DNA from: Hofstenia miamia
Lineage: Eukaryota > Xenacoelomorpha > Acoela
Direction of reading: 5' to 3'
Length of the DNA stretch: 64,000 nt
Assembly: GCA_004352715.1 (NCBI GenBank)
Contig: SCFE01000039.1
Span: 1,689,966-1,753,965, forward strand
The stretch's first letter is position 1, and every line of letters begins with the position of its first letter. The notes beneath the pieces are model-generated. The model was given only the letters and a program-made list of their open reading frames with translations. It was not told the origin of the DNA and did not search any database. Made by a program: the position numbers and the translations under genes. Positions 12,080 to 22,959 of this stretch are shown here, piece after piece.

Positions 12080-12890
12080 CGGAAACATTTGAGTGCTTAT
12101 CTAGTTGCCAGTATATGCTGTCATCTCACTTTGGAAATTCCGCAATGTGACTGTGCAAAAACATGCGATCGTAATTCTCTGGTGCTTCAAATTACACGCT
12201 TATTTTTTCGAATTTCGTCCTCTCATCGAGGTTTTCTTGAGCTACAAATTTAATAGTGAAAGGAAGAAAAAGATTTTTGTTTTAAAGATCAAATGCATGT
12301 GTTCAAGAAAATTACAAAGTTGAGTTAATTATTTCATTTAAAATCAGTGTCTCGTTACGAATTTAATTATCTGTATTTTTAGTATACATGTATATAAATG
12401 TCCCTTTACATATTTTAAATTTTTATTAGTTGTACTACTTATTATTGTCGTGTATGGAAAATAGGGTTAAGTCTTACAGACAGGCTTTTTTAATAATTCT
12501 GTTTATCTTTCAAGAGTCTATCATTTCTATTTTACAAACAGATGTTCTAATTTTTTGTGAAACCCAATTATGCAAAATTCGCCAGTTAGGATGTTGTGAG
12601 GAATTTTGTGTGAGGTTAACCTAAATCTGTAATTTCCGTTATTTTCTAAGGTTTCTTTGGTTTTATACAAATTTATACGACTTTAAAAACACAAGAGATA
12701 TCCTGTCCTCGCTTTAGCAACTTCGTTACATTGTCAATTACGCCATAAAAACAAATAATGTATTTGAGTTTCGTTCATTGCATAATATGTTTTTCTTTTA
12801 AAATCCATAGTCCACAACTAGTAATGTATTATCTGATGTTAGTTTTTAGTTGCCACACTGTTTCATAATAATGTTGAAGATTTGCACATT
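12080..12890. other. AT-rich intergenic DNA
   Basis: Short open frames at 12038-12323 and 12430-12624 on the plus strand show no recognisable family features, and the first overlaps a MITE end. Nothing else was recognised. Confidence 0.4.
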
Positions 12891-12898
12891 GTATTACA

Positions 12899-13174
12899 CA
12901 GGGACGAATCTAGGAATTTTCAAAAGGGTAGGCGGTTTGATGAAATTTAAGCTTAAAATAGATTACTTAAATAATAATGGATCACTGAATTATAACAAGA
13001 GTTGATTAACAGCAGTATTTAAAATTTATAAAGCCACTTGTAATTTTTATATTGGATTCAACACTGGCAATAAACGCATAAGCTTATAATTTTTAAATTA
13101 TAACTTGCGCGTCCCTTTATCGTAACCAAATGGGGGACGGCCGCAACCCACGCCCACCCCTAAATCCGTCCCTG
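12899..13174. mobile_element. hAT MITE with 8-bp target-site duplication
   Basis: A 276-bp element begins CAGGGACGAATCTAGG and ends, read inwards, CAGGGACGGATTTAGG, matching at 14 of 16 positions. The flanks are GTATTACA (12891-12898) and GTATTACG (13175-13182), 7 of 8 identical. CAGGG-type ends plus an 8-bp duplication are diagnostic of the hAT superfamily. The core is AT-rich and non-coding, so the element is non-autonomous. Confidence 0.8.
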
Positions 13175-13182
13175 GTATTACG

Positions 13183-13790
13183 CATCATGCATTGAATATA
13201 AGCGTAGCTGAGCCGATGATATTGAAAAATAATATTACAATATTTGAACTTTCCTTCTCAAATTTAAATATAAAATGGAATTCATGGTCACTAAGCACTA
13301 AAGAGTAAAATTAGAAATTCGATTAGCTCACTCATGGACTTTACATTTTACCAAACATTTGATAGTCTATTTTAATGAAAATAATTTTAAGATATACATT
13401 TTCGAAGCATTACGTTCGTCAACCTTTTCTAAGCCATGGCGAATCAAAGTCAAATTTGTTCGTCTGCTTATAGTTATATATTGTATTACATTAGATATTT
13501 TTTCAACATTGATGCCATGCCTTAACTGAATATTTGCTAGTCATATGCTAAATCTCAGATGTTTAAATTTTCTATATTACGTTTTCCAATTTTTCGGCTA
13601 TGTGGAGCTTAAAACCTAGTATATATCGCTCACAAAATATTATTTTTTAATTCAGCTAGAAATCAGTCTATGGGATTTTGAAATCTATTTTTAGCCTTGG
13701 TGGATAAAACTCTTTGCAATACTGCGGTGCAGAAAGGTTTAAGTTTTATTATAACTGCATTTAAACCCAAATAAACTTGAGCAGTAATGC
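13183..13790. other. AT-rich intergenic DNA, nothing recognised
   Basis: No coding or RNA signature was found between the hAT MITE and the first (AT)n and gap block. Confidence 0.45.
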
Positions 13791-13791
13791 A

Positions 13792-13793
<2 letters not shown>

Positions 13794-13827
<34 letters not shown>

Positions 13828-14142
13828 GNNNNNNNNNNNNNNNNNNNNNNNNNNNNNNNNNNNNNNNNNNNNNNNNNNNNNNNNNNNNNNNNNNNNNNNN
13901 NNNNNNNNNNNNNNNNNNNNNNNNNNNNNNNNNNNNNNNNNNNNNNNNNNNNNNNNNNNNNNNNNNNNNNNNNNNNNNNNNNNNNNNNNNNNNNNNNNNN
14001 NNNNNNNNNNNNNNNNNNNNNNNNNNNNNNNNNNNNNNNNNNNNNNNNNNNNNNNNNNNNNNNNNNNNNNNNNNNNNNNNNNNNNNNNNNNNNNNNNNNN
14101 NNNNNNNNNNNNNNNNNNNNNNNNNNNNNNNNNNNNNNNNNN

Positions 14143-14173
<31 letters not shown>
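13794..14173. repeat. (AT)n microsatellite interrupted by a 314-base gap
   Basis: AT dinucleotide runs lie on both sides of an N block at 13829-14142. Reading frames reported through this block are artefacts of N and of the repeated TATATA (Tyr-Ile) codons. Confidence 0.95.
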
Positions 14174-14175
<2 letters not shown>

Positions 14176-14289
14176 AAGATTGATACTGAATAGAATAAAG
14201 TGGAGACAAAATATTGTAAGATGATCGAAGTTCATTGATTGATGATTGATGCTTATCAATAAAATTTAGCGATTTTAAGCCCTAATTAT

Positions 14290-16735
14290 AGGTTACCTAA
14301 TCCGGACGTTGATACTTTGAAAATCAAAAGAACAATAATTAAATTGACTTAAAACAAATGAGTATACTAATTCTGTATGAAATGATTTCCCTACGTGCCT
14401 AAGGTGAAATAAATATTTTACACAAGCCGCCATTTTTCGTAGTTTAAAAGAATGGAATTCATCAAATTTCAATTCTCTATCGATCACCACGCCTAGATAA
14501 TTAACAGAATTACTTTGCTTAATTTCATTATTATATACTTTAATGATAATATTTTCGGAAATTTTTTTATGATCATTCGTTGAAAAAATTGTAAATTGTA
14601 TCTTATCTGCATTAATTTTCAATTTATTTATATATTAAAATATAAAATTAGGTCCTCAATTTCTTCAGTTAATTGTCTGGTGGCTTCATAAGGATTTTGA
14701 GCTGTTCTTAATATACATGTATCATCAGCATATTGATATAGAGTTCCATTAGGAATTGCTTCGAAGATATCATTCACATAAAGAGAAAACAATATTGGTC
14801 AAAGTACAGTGCCTTGAGGAACTCCCAAATTGGTTGTTACATAGTCTGAATAGATTCTATCAATTTTTACTCTTTGCTTACGATTATTCAAAAAACTAAG
14901 AATAAATTTAACCGCTGATTTGCTAAAGCTTTGATTGAGTAATTTTGACTGTAAAATTTCAAAGTTCATTGAATTAAAAGCCTTACTAAGATCAAGGAAT
15001 GCAACTGAGATGGATAATTTTTTATTTAAATTATATTTTGTTTTTCTCTAATTGACAAAATTGCGTCTGTAGTGCTGAAATTTGGCCTAAGACCGTATTG
15101 ATTTTCTGATAGAATGTGATTTTTCTTAATAAATTTATATAATTGTGCTGCAAGAATTTTTCTAATATCTTTGAAAAGGGATGCGTAATACTAATGGGGC
15201 GATGGGTCATGGGGATCTAATGGGTCGCCTTTTTTGAATAGTGGTGAAATATCAGAATTTTTAACATATCTGGATACTGATTGTCAAAGATGCATTTGTT
15301 AAAAGCTGGAAGAAGATATTTGCCACAGATATGAAAGTACTTTTTAATTATCCAATGTGGTAAGTGAGTGGAACCGCATGATTTGTTTTCATCAAGTTTA
15401 AGGACTTCTTTTTTTAATCGTAATATGAAATTAATGTGAAGTTAAATTGAGTTTTGACGTTACTATCAATTTTAGTGTTAGAAGAAATTTTGTTTCCGAT
15501 TGATTTAAATTCAAACTTACCCATGTTTTCAAAAGTTTTGTTTAATACATTTGCAATTTTGCGTTTAGCTCTGCATAGCATGTTATCATCACGTAACCCT
15601 TCAATGCTTATATTTAAACCTTTAGATTTTCCAATGCTTCTGCTTACAAAAATTCCATTTTTGACTTGATTTTTTAAATTTTTTAAAATAATCTTTAACC
15701 CTAGAGTCATCATTTGATTTACGAAGTTTTTTAATTACATGATTTAATTGGATCGGACTTGGCAACTTCAAATAATTTATTCTTGATGATTATCTGCTGC
15801 TTAATTTGATCGCAATCACATGGTTGCTTAACTGCAGGTGAGTACTTAGCCCTAATTAATTTCATCATAATTGGCGCCCCGCGTGCTAAATCTCAACAAG
15901 TTACCACGGGTTTCGAATGTATCGATTAGTTCAAATGAATAAATAAATAAAATGTTCTTCCTCAAAATTAGCAAAGTCCCTTGAAGAAATTATTTTCCTT
16001 GATTTGATGTTATATTTATGATTACTTACGTAAACACAAAAGTTGTGATCGCTAGATAATTCAAATGTTAAAATCTTATACTTATTGGTAATGTCAGAAA
16101 GAAAATAAATCGATTACATTTGAGTGTCTAGTAGGCTTACTTTTGTTAATAATTTGAGAATCAACAGTATTACATATGCAGTCAATTATTTTCGATTCCG
16201 AATAATTAAAGTAATTCATATTGAAATCCCCAAAAACACTGATAAATTTTTTTCCAAAATTGAATTTTCTAATTCGCAAGTTTTGTGTTCATAAAAATCA
16301 GCAGAATAATTTTTATTTGGATAATAACAAACGTTGATTAGTTAATTGCTATTAGAGAGGGATAATGAATTTATTTCTATCCAAAGAGATTCAAAAACTG
16401 AATGTTCCGATGCTAAATCTTCCCTACGTTTTGATTTGAGAAATTTTGGAATTAATATCATTAATCCACCGCCCTTTCTCTTCTATTTTTGAAGTGTATG
16501 TCAAAAGCGTTAGAATTAGGATTACATAGACGACCTAACGGAATCCTTTAACCAAGTTTTTGTAATTACATATACTGCACTGCCTTCAATTTGGCTTACT
16601 ACATTAAAAAATTGACTGCGATTTGAAACTAAGCTTCTTGCATTAAAATATATAAATTTAACATAGTTTTTATAATTGCAAATTTCAGTTTGTAACATAT
16701 TTCCGGAAAAGAGTTGACCTGGATTCATTTCAATG
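14290..16735 (-). mobile_element. LINE (non-LTR retrotransposon) 1, decayed, CR1/Jockey-like group
   Basis: Reading from 16735 leftwards, the order is that of a non-LTR element. An apurinic-type endonuclease start lies at 16522-16728 (FNARSLVSNRSQF, VITKTWL) and endonuclease core motifs at 16094-16279 (VFGDFNMNY, KPTRHSNVIDLF). A linker follows at 15414-15713. The reverse transcriptase then shows FLDLSKAFN near 14990 with the first catalytic Asp, GVPQGTVL near 14820, the catalytic YADD box at 14721-14732, and a thumb segment at 14293-14622 (INADKIQF, SVNYLGVVIDRELKF). Breaks include a TGA at 14799-14801 right after GVPQGTVL and several frame changes. The 5' end may be truncated near 16735, since no ORF1 was recognised upstream. 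The exact clade cannot be set by eye. Confidence 0.88.
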
Positions 16736-16999
16736 TTTCCAGAAAGAACTAATCTTAATTTTAGGAAACTTTTAGGTGTGTCACTAATAAATTATAAAAT
16801 CGGATAGCATAAAAATGATAATGAAACTTGCTTGAAAGAATAGTGGGTTTACAACAGTTTACAGATTCATATGCAATGCAAGGCAGTGTAAGTGCCCTTT
16901 AAGTAAACTTACAATAAGTAGTAAAATATAAATATAAACATTAGAATATCTTAGACCATTCATTGCAGTTTTGAAATCGAAGTTGATAATAATAATAAT

Positions 17000-19700
17000 A
17001 AAAATAACAATAAAATGCTTTATTACCTTAGTAATGGAACAAGTTAAGCACAGTGATCGTTCTTTAGATTTAAAGTTGAGCTATTTAAAGACATATTCTA
17101 ATAGCAGCGTCTTAAAAATCGAAATACAATAAAATATATTAATGTTAGCTAGAAAATTAGCCAAACGACAATACAATTAAAATATAATAAGTCTGTTTTT
17201 CGTTTACAAGTTTTCGTAACCCTGAAATAACATTTGACTTTGAGAACGCACGTTCTAGTTCTTATTCTTTGCAACCTTAGACCCTATTGTTGGGAAGTGA
17301 AGGCTATCAATATTGCCTAATTTTCATAGTTGGTTGAACGCAGATCTCGTGACGTCCTGTAGGTGAAACTATGATGCAGAAATCGCAATTTGTGATAACT
17401 CTAAATTTTCTGAGACAGATCTGGTCGCAGGGATTTAATTTCTTAAAGCTTTGAGCAAGCGATGGGTGCAAATCCTTGTATTTACAACGAGATATTCTCC
17501 TGCGATCTTTTAATGTTGGTAAGTTTAAGTCTTTTCTGATGATAAAAACAAACCTAATAGCTTGTCTTTAAACTCTTTTCAAATGAACAACATGTTTTTC
17601 AGCTGCATACTTCAAAGTTGGTTGGCATAATTATAGGTATGCAATTTTCATAATTCCTAACTTTTGATATGCATTTAATGTAATATTATTTATATGCAGA
17701 TGCCATTTAAAATCATTGCTTACAGTGACAGCCAAGTATTCAACATTAAAAGACGATTTTTATATGAAAATCCAGTAGTTATCCACTTTGTGCACAATGA
17801 ATGAAACCGTCTAGTTTAAGCACATCTGCTTAATTCACATGCCATTTGGGAGAAGCGTACATTAAAATTGAAAGAACCATTGATTTATATAACGTTAATT
17901 TACAATTTATGGAGGTGCTAAATAGAAGAGATTTTCTGATAAAAGAAATTACCTTACAAGATTTATAGATTTTTTATAAACATGTTGAGACCAAAGTGGG
18001 AAACGGGTCACATTTTTGACCAACGACCCAATCCGACCCGCAGACAATTGACCTATGACTCGACCCGATCCATAACATGTTGACCCACAACCGGACCCAT
18101 GGTCAAACAGTCAGCTTTTTACCCGAGTTGTATTTGCAAATGTTTGACCAAACTAACATTAACAAATGTCATTAACATAATTTAAGTGTAGGTTCTAAAT
18201 TACATAGTTGATTGCATATTGAATTCAAATGCATGGTTAGTTTTCTACTAATATTTCAGGGAAATCTTTCAAACAATAAATTCTTTGACCCAGCAATTTT
18301 CAAAATTTTGACCCGACGCGATTTAACTTTCCTTTGACCCAACCCGTGGTTCGGGTTAGGTCGACCTGTGTGCCACCCTGGTTAAGACCATGATAATTTA
18401 CATGTAGATATGATAACGACACTAAGATCACAAACCTCATTTAGAGGATAAAACGTTTTTTCACTGGACGATAAAGGAGGACACTTTTTTTTAAATTTAA
18501 AGCCATGTTGTTATTCAAAGCCGTTTTTTTAAAACGGTGGATAAATGATTGTGCAAACATGGAAATTAGCTCTTGTATACAGATGGAATGTCATTTATAA
18601 AATACAGAAATAAAGGTGGACCTAAGCAGGAACCTTGAGAAATTCCACTCCTCACAGGTAATACAGTTGATACAATACTACCTGTGTTGACACATTAAAT
18701 TTCTTTCCTATAAATATGATATAATTAATAAATGACGAAAAATACCAAAACTATTTTTAAGTTTTTCAATTAGTAATGAATGAGATACTTTATCAAATGC
18801 TTTTCTAGAGTCAAGATAAAATCAAGTCAAAGAACAGTTTGTCTGTAATAAAGATAAATTTTATTTAAGTAATTTAATAGTTGTAAAGCAATTTATCATT
18901 TTTGTATGAAGCCATATTGATGCTTTGATAGTAAAGGGAGCACTGCAGTGAAGAGTTCTTTAAATATTTTTTTTCAAAAAATGTAGGAAAGTTTTGGTAA
19001 GATAGACATTGGTCTATAATTACACACGCTATTTTTATTGCCTGAGTAAAGCAATGGAATAGTTTTTGTAGCTTTCGCGGAAATAATGCAAGGTTCCGCA
19101 AAAATTTGAAAAATGTAAAACATTAAATATATATATTTGGCATAATCCCGCAAAAAATGAGTTAGGTAAGTAATGTAAACCCTATTCTCATGAATTGCAG
19201 CTATTAAGGAGACAGAAATGGTCGTATTCCAAAAAAGAGACATCTTCACATTGAATGATTTGAACATCCTCTAATTGAAAAGGTCGGCTTCATGTTGATA
19301 TACTGAAGCAAAATAGCGATTAAACATAGAACATGTTTCAAAAAGATTACTTGTAAAACAAGAATTCCAATATATTCTTGAAAGAAGAGGATATGACTTT
19401 AGTAAACGGAGAACCATGTAGCAGTTATTAATGCTGTTCATTTTTGTAAAATTTTTAGCAAAAATATTCTAGCATCAAGTTCGATGAATTCTGATAGTTG
19501 TCGTCGAATTAAAATGAACTTATTATGAATTCTTCATACAGGTACCTTCATATTCATAAGTTTTCGTTTAAGCGATTCAAATTTATGTAGTAAATGAAGA
19601 GTGCGTGAGCTAAAATATTGGGGTAGATGACGTCGCTTATTTATTTTCTTGAAACATAGGTGTTAATAATATTAAATCAACCATTACACCATGCATCATA
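17000..19700 (-). mobile_element. LINE (non-LTR retrotransposon) 2, decayed and interrupted by a MITE
   Basis: Minus-strand fragments in LINE order are: a linker near 19500-19690 (NKRRHLPQYFSS), FNRYFASVYQHEADLF near 19290-19340, reverse transcriptase motifs with NYRPMSILPKLSYIF at 18974-19020, SGISQGSCLGP and FINDIP near 18600-18660, CDLSVVI and LSWS near 18390-18440, YKSMVLSILMYASPKW near 17840-17890, and a basic LPTLKDRRRISRCKYK segment near 17470-17530. The catalytic box is not recognisable, and stops and frame changes are frequent. The 3' end may be at about 16985-17035, where the minus strand has AATAAA followed by a (TTA)n tail. It is more decayed than LINE 1, and an hAT MITE at 17992-18380 sits between LSWS and the following KIYKS block. 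Confidence 0.8.
17992..18380. mobile_element. hAT MITE nested in LINE 2
   Basis: A 389-bp insertion starts CAAAGTGGGAAACGGGTCAC and ends, read inwards, CAGGGTGGCACACAGGTCGA. It is flanked by GTTGAGAC (17984-17991) and GTTAAGAC (18381-18388), 7 of 8 identical. Both ends are rich in GGGTC/GACCC words around an AT-rich core with no coding capacity. It splits recognisable reverse-transcriptase sequence, so it landed after the LINE. Confidence 0.85.
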
Positions 19701-19709
19701 AATAATTAT

Positions 19710-21290
19710 CAAGAGGATGCTTAAACGGAAAACGGGAAGAGATTAGGATAGCAAATATGATGCTCTTTAGAACTGTGCGGTGGCTAGCATTTCATGACCT
19801 TAACCTAACCGTTGGTTTTTTCTAGTAACTAACCGCTCTAGATTTTTTTAAAACGCACAACAAAATATTTAAGTATAATTTTCAACATGACAAAAATGTA
19901 AAATGTCTTTCAAACAAAATTTATGGAAGGCTTCTTTCGACTGATCGAATAACAATCAGTTCATTGATGTGATCTGCGTCAAGAGAAGTGCGTTTGCATG
20001 TGATGGTCTTATTGCCTGTACTCGGTGCTGACCTGATAAGGTGCTGGTGCCGTGCTTTGACTTATAATGGTAAACGCGTTTGCACTGAGAACATGCAGTA
20101 AATCACAATTCGTTAAATTTGGAATAGAAACAAATAACAAACTCAATGAAACTATCAACATAATTGGAAGTAAATGTGTACCTGCTATTGTTTTTGCTGA
20201 ATGAATATTATTGTCGCTTTTATAGTGTTAAAAATTATATAAATGACCTATTTATGAATGATTGCGAAGCTGTGTGAATACAATAAAATAGAATAGAATA
20301 GAAAGATTGGACGATCATAAATTCTAAATAAGATACTTAAAGGATTATGGTTCTACATGTATTTACATTAACTCATAACACGTTCACTGACAACAGAAGA
20401 TATATTTAGATTAGAAATTCAAATAAATAATAGGTTTAGAAAAGAAATAAATTCTTTTGACAGTATCATTGAACTGTCAGAGTATTTTTAATTTAATAAT
20501 AACCATTTGAAATTCATGATAAATCTATATAGTAGCATGAATGCAATATACGCACTTTGACCTTCGCAAATGCTTAAGCCATTGCATTTACTTGTCAAAC
20601 TCGATTCTGGCTGTGGATTTAAGCTTTCCGCCGCTTTATTTAACAGGCAAAATAGTTGTTTCAAATAAATTTTGAGCAGCGGGAAGTCGATTTAATTATT
20701 TGCTTTGTTTAATGCTTTCAACAATTTCTGTCAAGGAACACAAGAACTGAGCAAACTTGTTTTAATGCGCTTATCTACTAATTATATGAGGTTTCAAAAC
20801 ACAATTATTATAAGGGGAACGAACAAATTTTTGCAGTAGTAGATTGCGTGGCACTAACTTTCATTGCAAAACTATTATGTGAGTAAAAATAGACCATAAA
20901 TTATGCTTGTGTCAAACAGATCGTGTTTGGAGTCAGTCAGCTCGCGGATCAATCTGATTTCAGAATATTTCTTCAATTATGCCCAACAATCAGTGGAAAT
21001 TTATTCTTATCATTGAATTCAGCATCTCTTGATTTGAATGGAATATGATTCGTAGATTGCTCTTCCTTCCAAAACTCGAATCCTGTAGGTGATATATGCT
21101 TCGGCATTAGCGTACACTATCAAATTGACGGCTGTACTAGCCTCTACCTATGGTATTCGCAATAGATTTTATGGGTAGCCGAACCTGGTGCTATCTGAGC
21201 ATAAATTCAGGATGTTTTGTTACAATTTTTTAAACTAATTAAAGTGAGTGGTGTTCAATAGCGCCCCCAAGGGAAATCAATGTGGTAGGT
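19710..21290. other. Intergenic DNA with a possible short LINE 3' end
   Basis: At about 20220-20301 the plus strand ends in a block with ACAATAAAATAGAATAGAAT, a poly(A)-signal-like word followed by (GAATA)n. Short tandem repeats of this kind terminate some LINE groups, so this may be a 5'-truncated copy. Nothing else was recognised. Confidence 0.3.
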
Positions 21291-21316
21291 TTTGAATGGG
21301 AATAGCCCAAGAAGTA

Positions 21317-21329
21317 CTATATATATATG

Positions 21330-21362
<33 letters not shown>

Positions 21363-21592
21363 NNNNNNNNNNNNNNNNNNNNNNNNNNNNNNNNNNNNNN
21401 NNNNNNNNNNNNNNNNNNNNNNNNNNNNNNNNNNNNNNNNNNNNNNNNNNNNNNNNNNNNNNNNNNNNNNNNNNNNNNNNNNNNNNNNNNNNNNNNNNNN
21501 NNNNNNNNNNNNNNNNNNNNNNNNNNNNNNNNNNNNNNNNNNNNNNNNNNNNNNNNNNNNNNNNNNNNNNNNNNNNNNNNNNNNNNNNNNNN
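21317..21592. repeat. (AT)n microsatellite followed by a 230-base gap
   Basis: An AT run at about 21317-21362 passes directly into N (21363-21592). The gap ends exactly at the left terminus of the foldback element that follows. Confidence 0.95.
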
Positions 21593-21593
21593 A

Positions 21594-22136
21594 AGGTGTG
21601 TTCCCACTATCGACTTTTATCATCTGTCAAGAAATCGGTGATAAAAGTCGATAGTGTGAACACTCTATCTGCTTTTTTATCGGCTGATAAAAGTCGATAG
21701 TCTGAACGCTCCATCCGATTTTTTGGCAAAACAGCCAGATTACTGTCATCTGATAATTTATCAGCTGATAAAAGTCGATAGTCTGAACGGTACTAAAACT
21801 AGTCGAATAGCTACTTGAAACTAATTGCTTACTTCTCAAGTAGGGAACAGACTTCCAAAACGTAAATTATTGTCTTTGAAATATTTCAACTTCAAAATAT
21901 GTAAACATTGTTTACATTCCAAGACAAACCAATCCATAAACAGATGTTGTTGTTTTTCTTACTGTCAATCAAATGATGATAATTTATCATCTGATAAAAA
22001 ATCGATAGTCTGAACGCTCTTCCAACTCCGCATTTTCTGATAAAAAATCGGATGATAAAAAATCGCCAATGTGAACGAAAATAATTGCATTTTCGATTAA
22101 AATCTGCTGATAAAAGTCGATAGTGGGAACACACCT
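21594..22136. mobile_element. Foldback MITE with internal copies of its own terminus
   Basis: The left end AGGTGTGTTCCCACTATCGA (21594) and the right end near 22136 are perfect inverted repeats for at least 29 bp. Inside, the terminal motif recurs in the right-end orientation: GATAAAAGTCGATAGTGTGAAC near 21642 and similar copies near 21685, 21770, 21995 and 22070, with T/C and AAAA/AAAAA variation. The base before the left end is A and the right flank reads TTA, so a TTA target duplication is possible, with two of its left bases lost in the gap. No transposase is encoded. A TTA duplication would point to PIF/Harbinger, but this is not proven. Confidence 0.8.
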
Positions 22137-22239
22137 TTAGAGTGGATATTTTGGCTGCGCTTCTGCTTTCTGTGCATAACTATGATTTACTTAAAGTTTC
22201 TTACATCTTATAACTAAAGCTTTTTCAAAAATGTCTGAA

Positions 22240-22950
22240 CCTCGTCAACAGTGTATTGACAAGTGCAAGCGTAAGCGGCATAAGCGCCGCAAAAATTGAT
22301 AAAGAGCAAGCGTGGATAAGCGGGATTAAAGAACGCCGATTAATGACAATTCAGAAAGCGTAAGAAAATAATTAAGTTAAACCATATAATATTAAGACGA
22401 ATGCATTTAGACGTGTTATTAATTTCATCATTCATTGTACAATGTACGTATAAGCAGCGTGAAAAATTGCATTTCTTCTTTGTATATTGAGTTTTTAAGA
22501 ATTTTTCATCTTAGTAATTAATTGCAAAATTATATATTTTAAAAATGAATCGAATCTAGTATATTGAAAATAGGATTCTCTTCATAAGGATGATTGAAGA
22601 TATCATTTCAACAAGAGTACCTACTAATGACTCCGCCTAGTAGATCTTTATAATCAAAACGTTGATGATCAATTAATAAATCACCATCTTTATAAATATG
22701 TGTTTGAATTTTTTACATTGTGCAATATCTGTTTTTGCCTGCATTTTGACTGTGCATCAGTATTTTTATTTCATTTTTTCACAATGTAGTCTTAAATAGA
22801 AATTTTTCTATTCTATTCTAAGTGAAAGTGAAGAAAGATAAATTTAAAAAGCACTTAAAGCGAAAGCACGTAAGCACAAGTGGTGATAATTGAAACTTGA
22901 AAAAACGAAGCGACGATAAACGAAAATTTATTAAGCGATTAATTAACTGT
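22240..22950. repeat. Two clusters of AAGCG words
   Basis: AAGCG occurs six times in about 110 bp at 22260-22370 (as AAGCGT, AAGCGG and AAGCGC) and again several times, with AAGCAC variants, at 22855-22945. The AT-rich spacer has none. The clusters are in the same orientation, so they are not terminal inverted repeats. Function unknown; they may be subterminal repeats of a degraded transposon. Confidence 0.35.
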
Positions 22951-22959
22951 TCGTCAAAA

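Noticed and set aside
12038-12323. 71-72 codon plus-strand frames starting in the MITE end
   Set aside because: They begin inside the hAT-like element, overlap each other in different frames and show no family features.
13663-14259. Long open frames on both strands across the gap, and likewise at 21292-21700, 41131-41319 and 51587-52708
   Set aside because: They consist mostly of N plus Tyr-Ile codons from (AT)n. No protein evidence exists.
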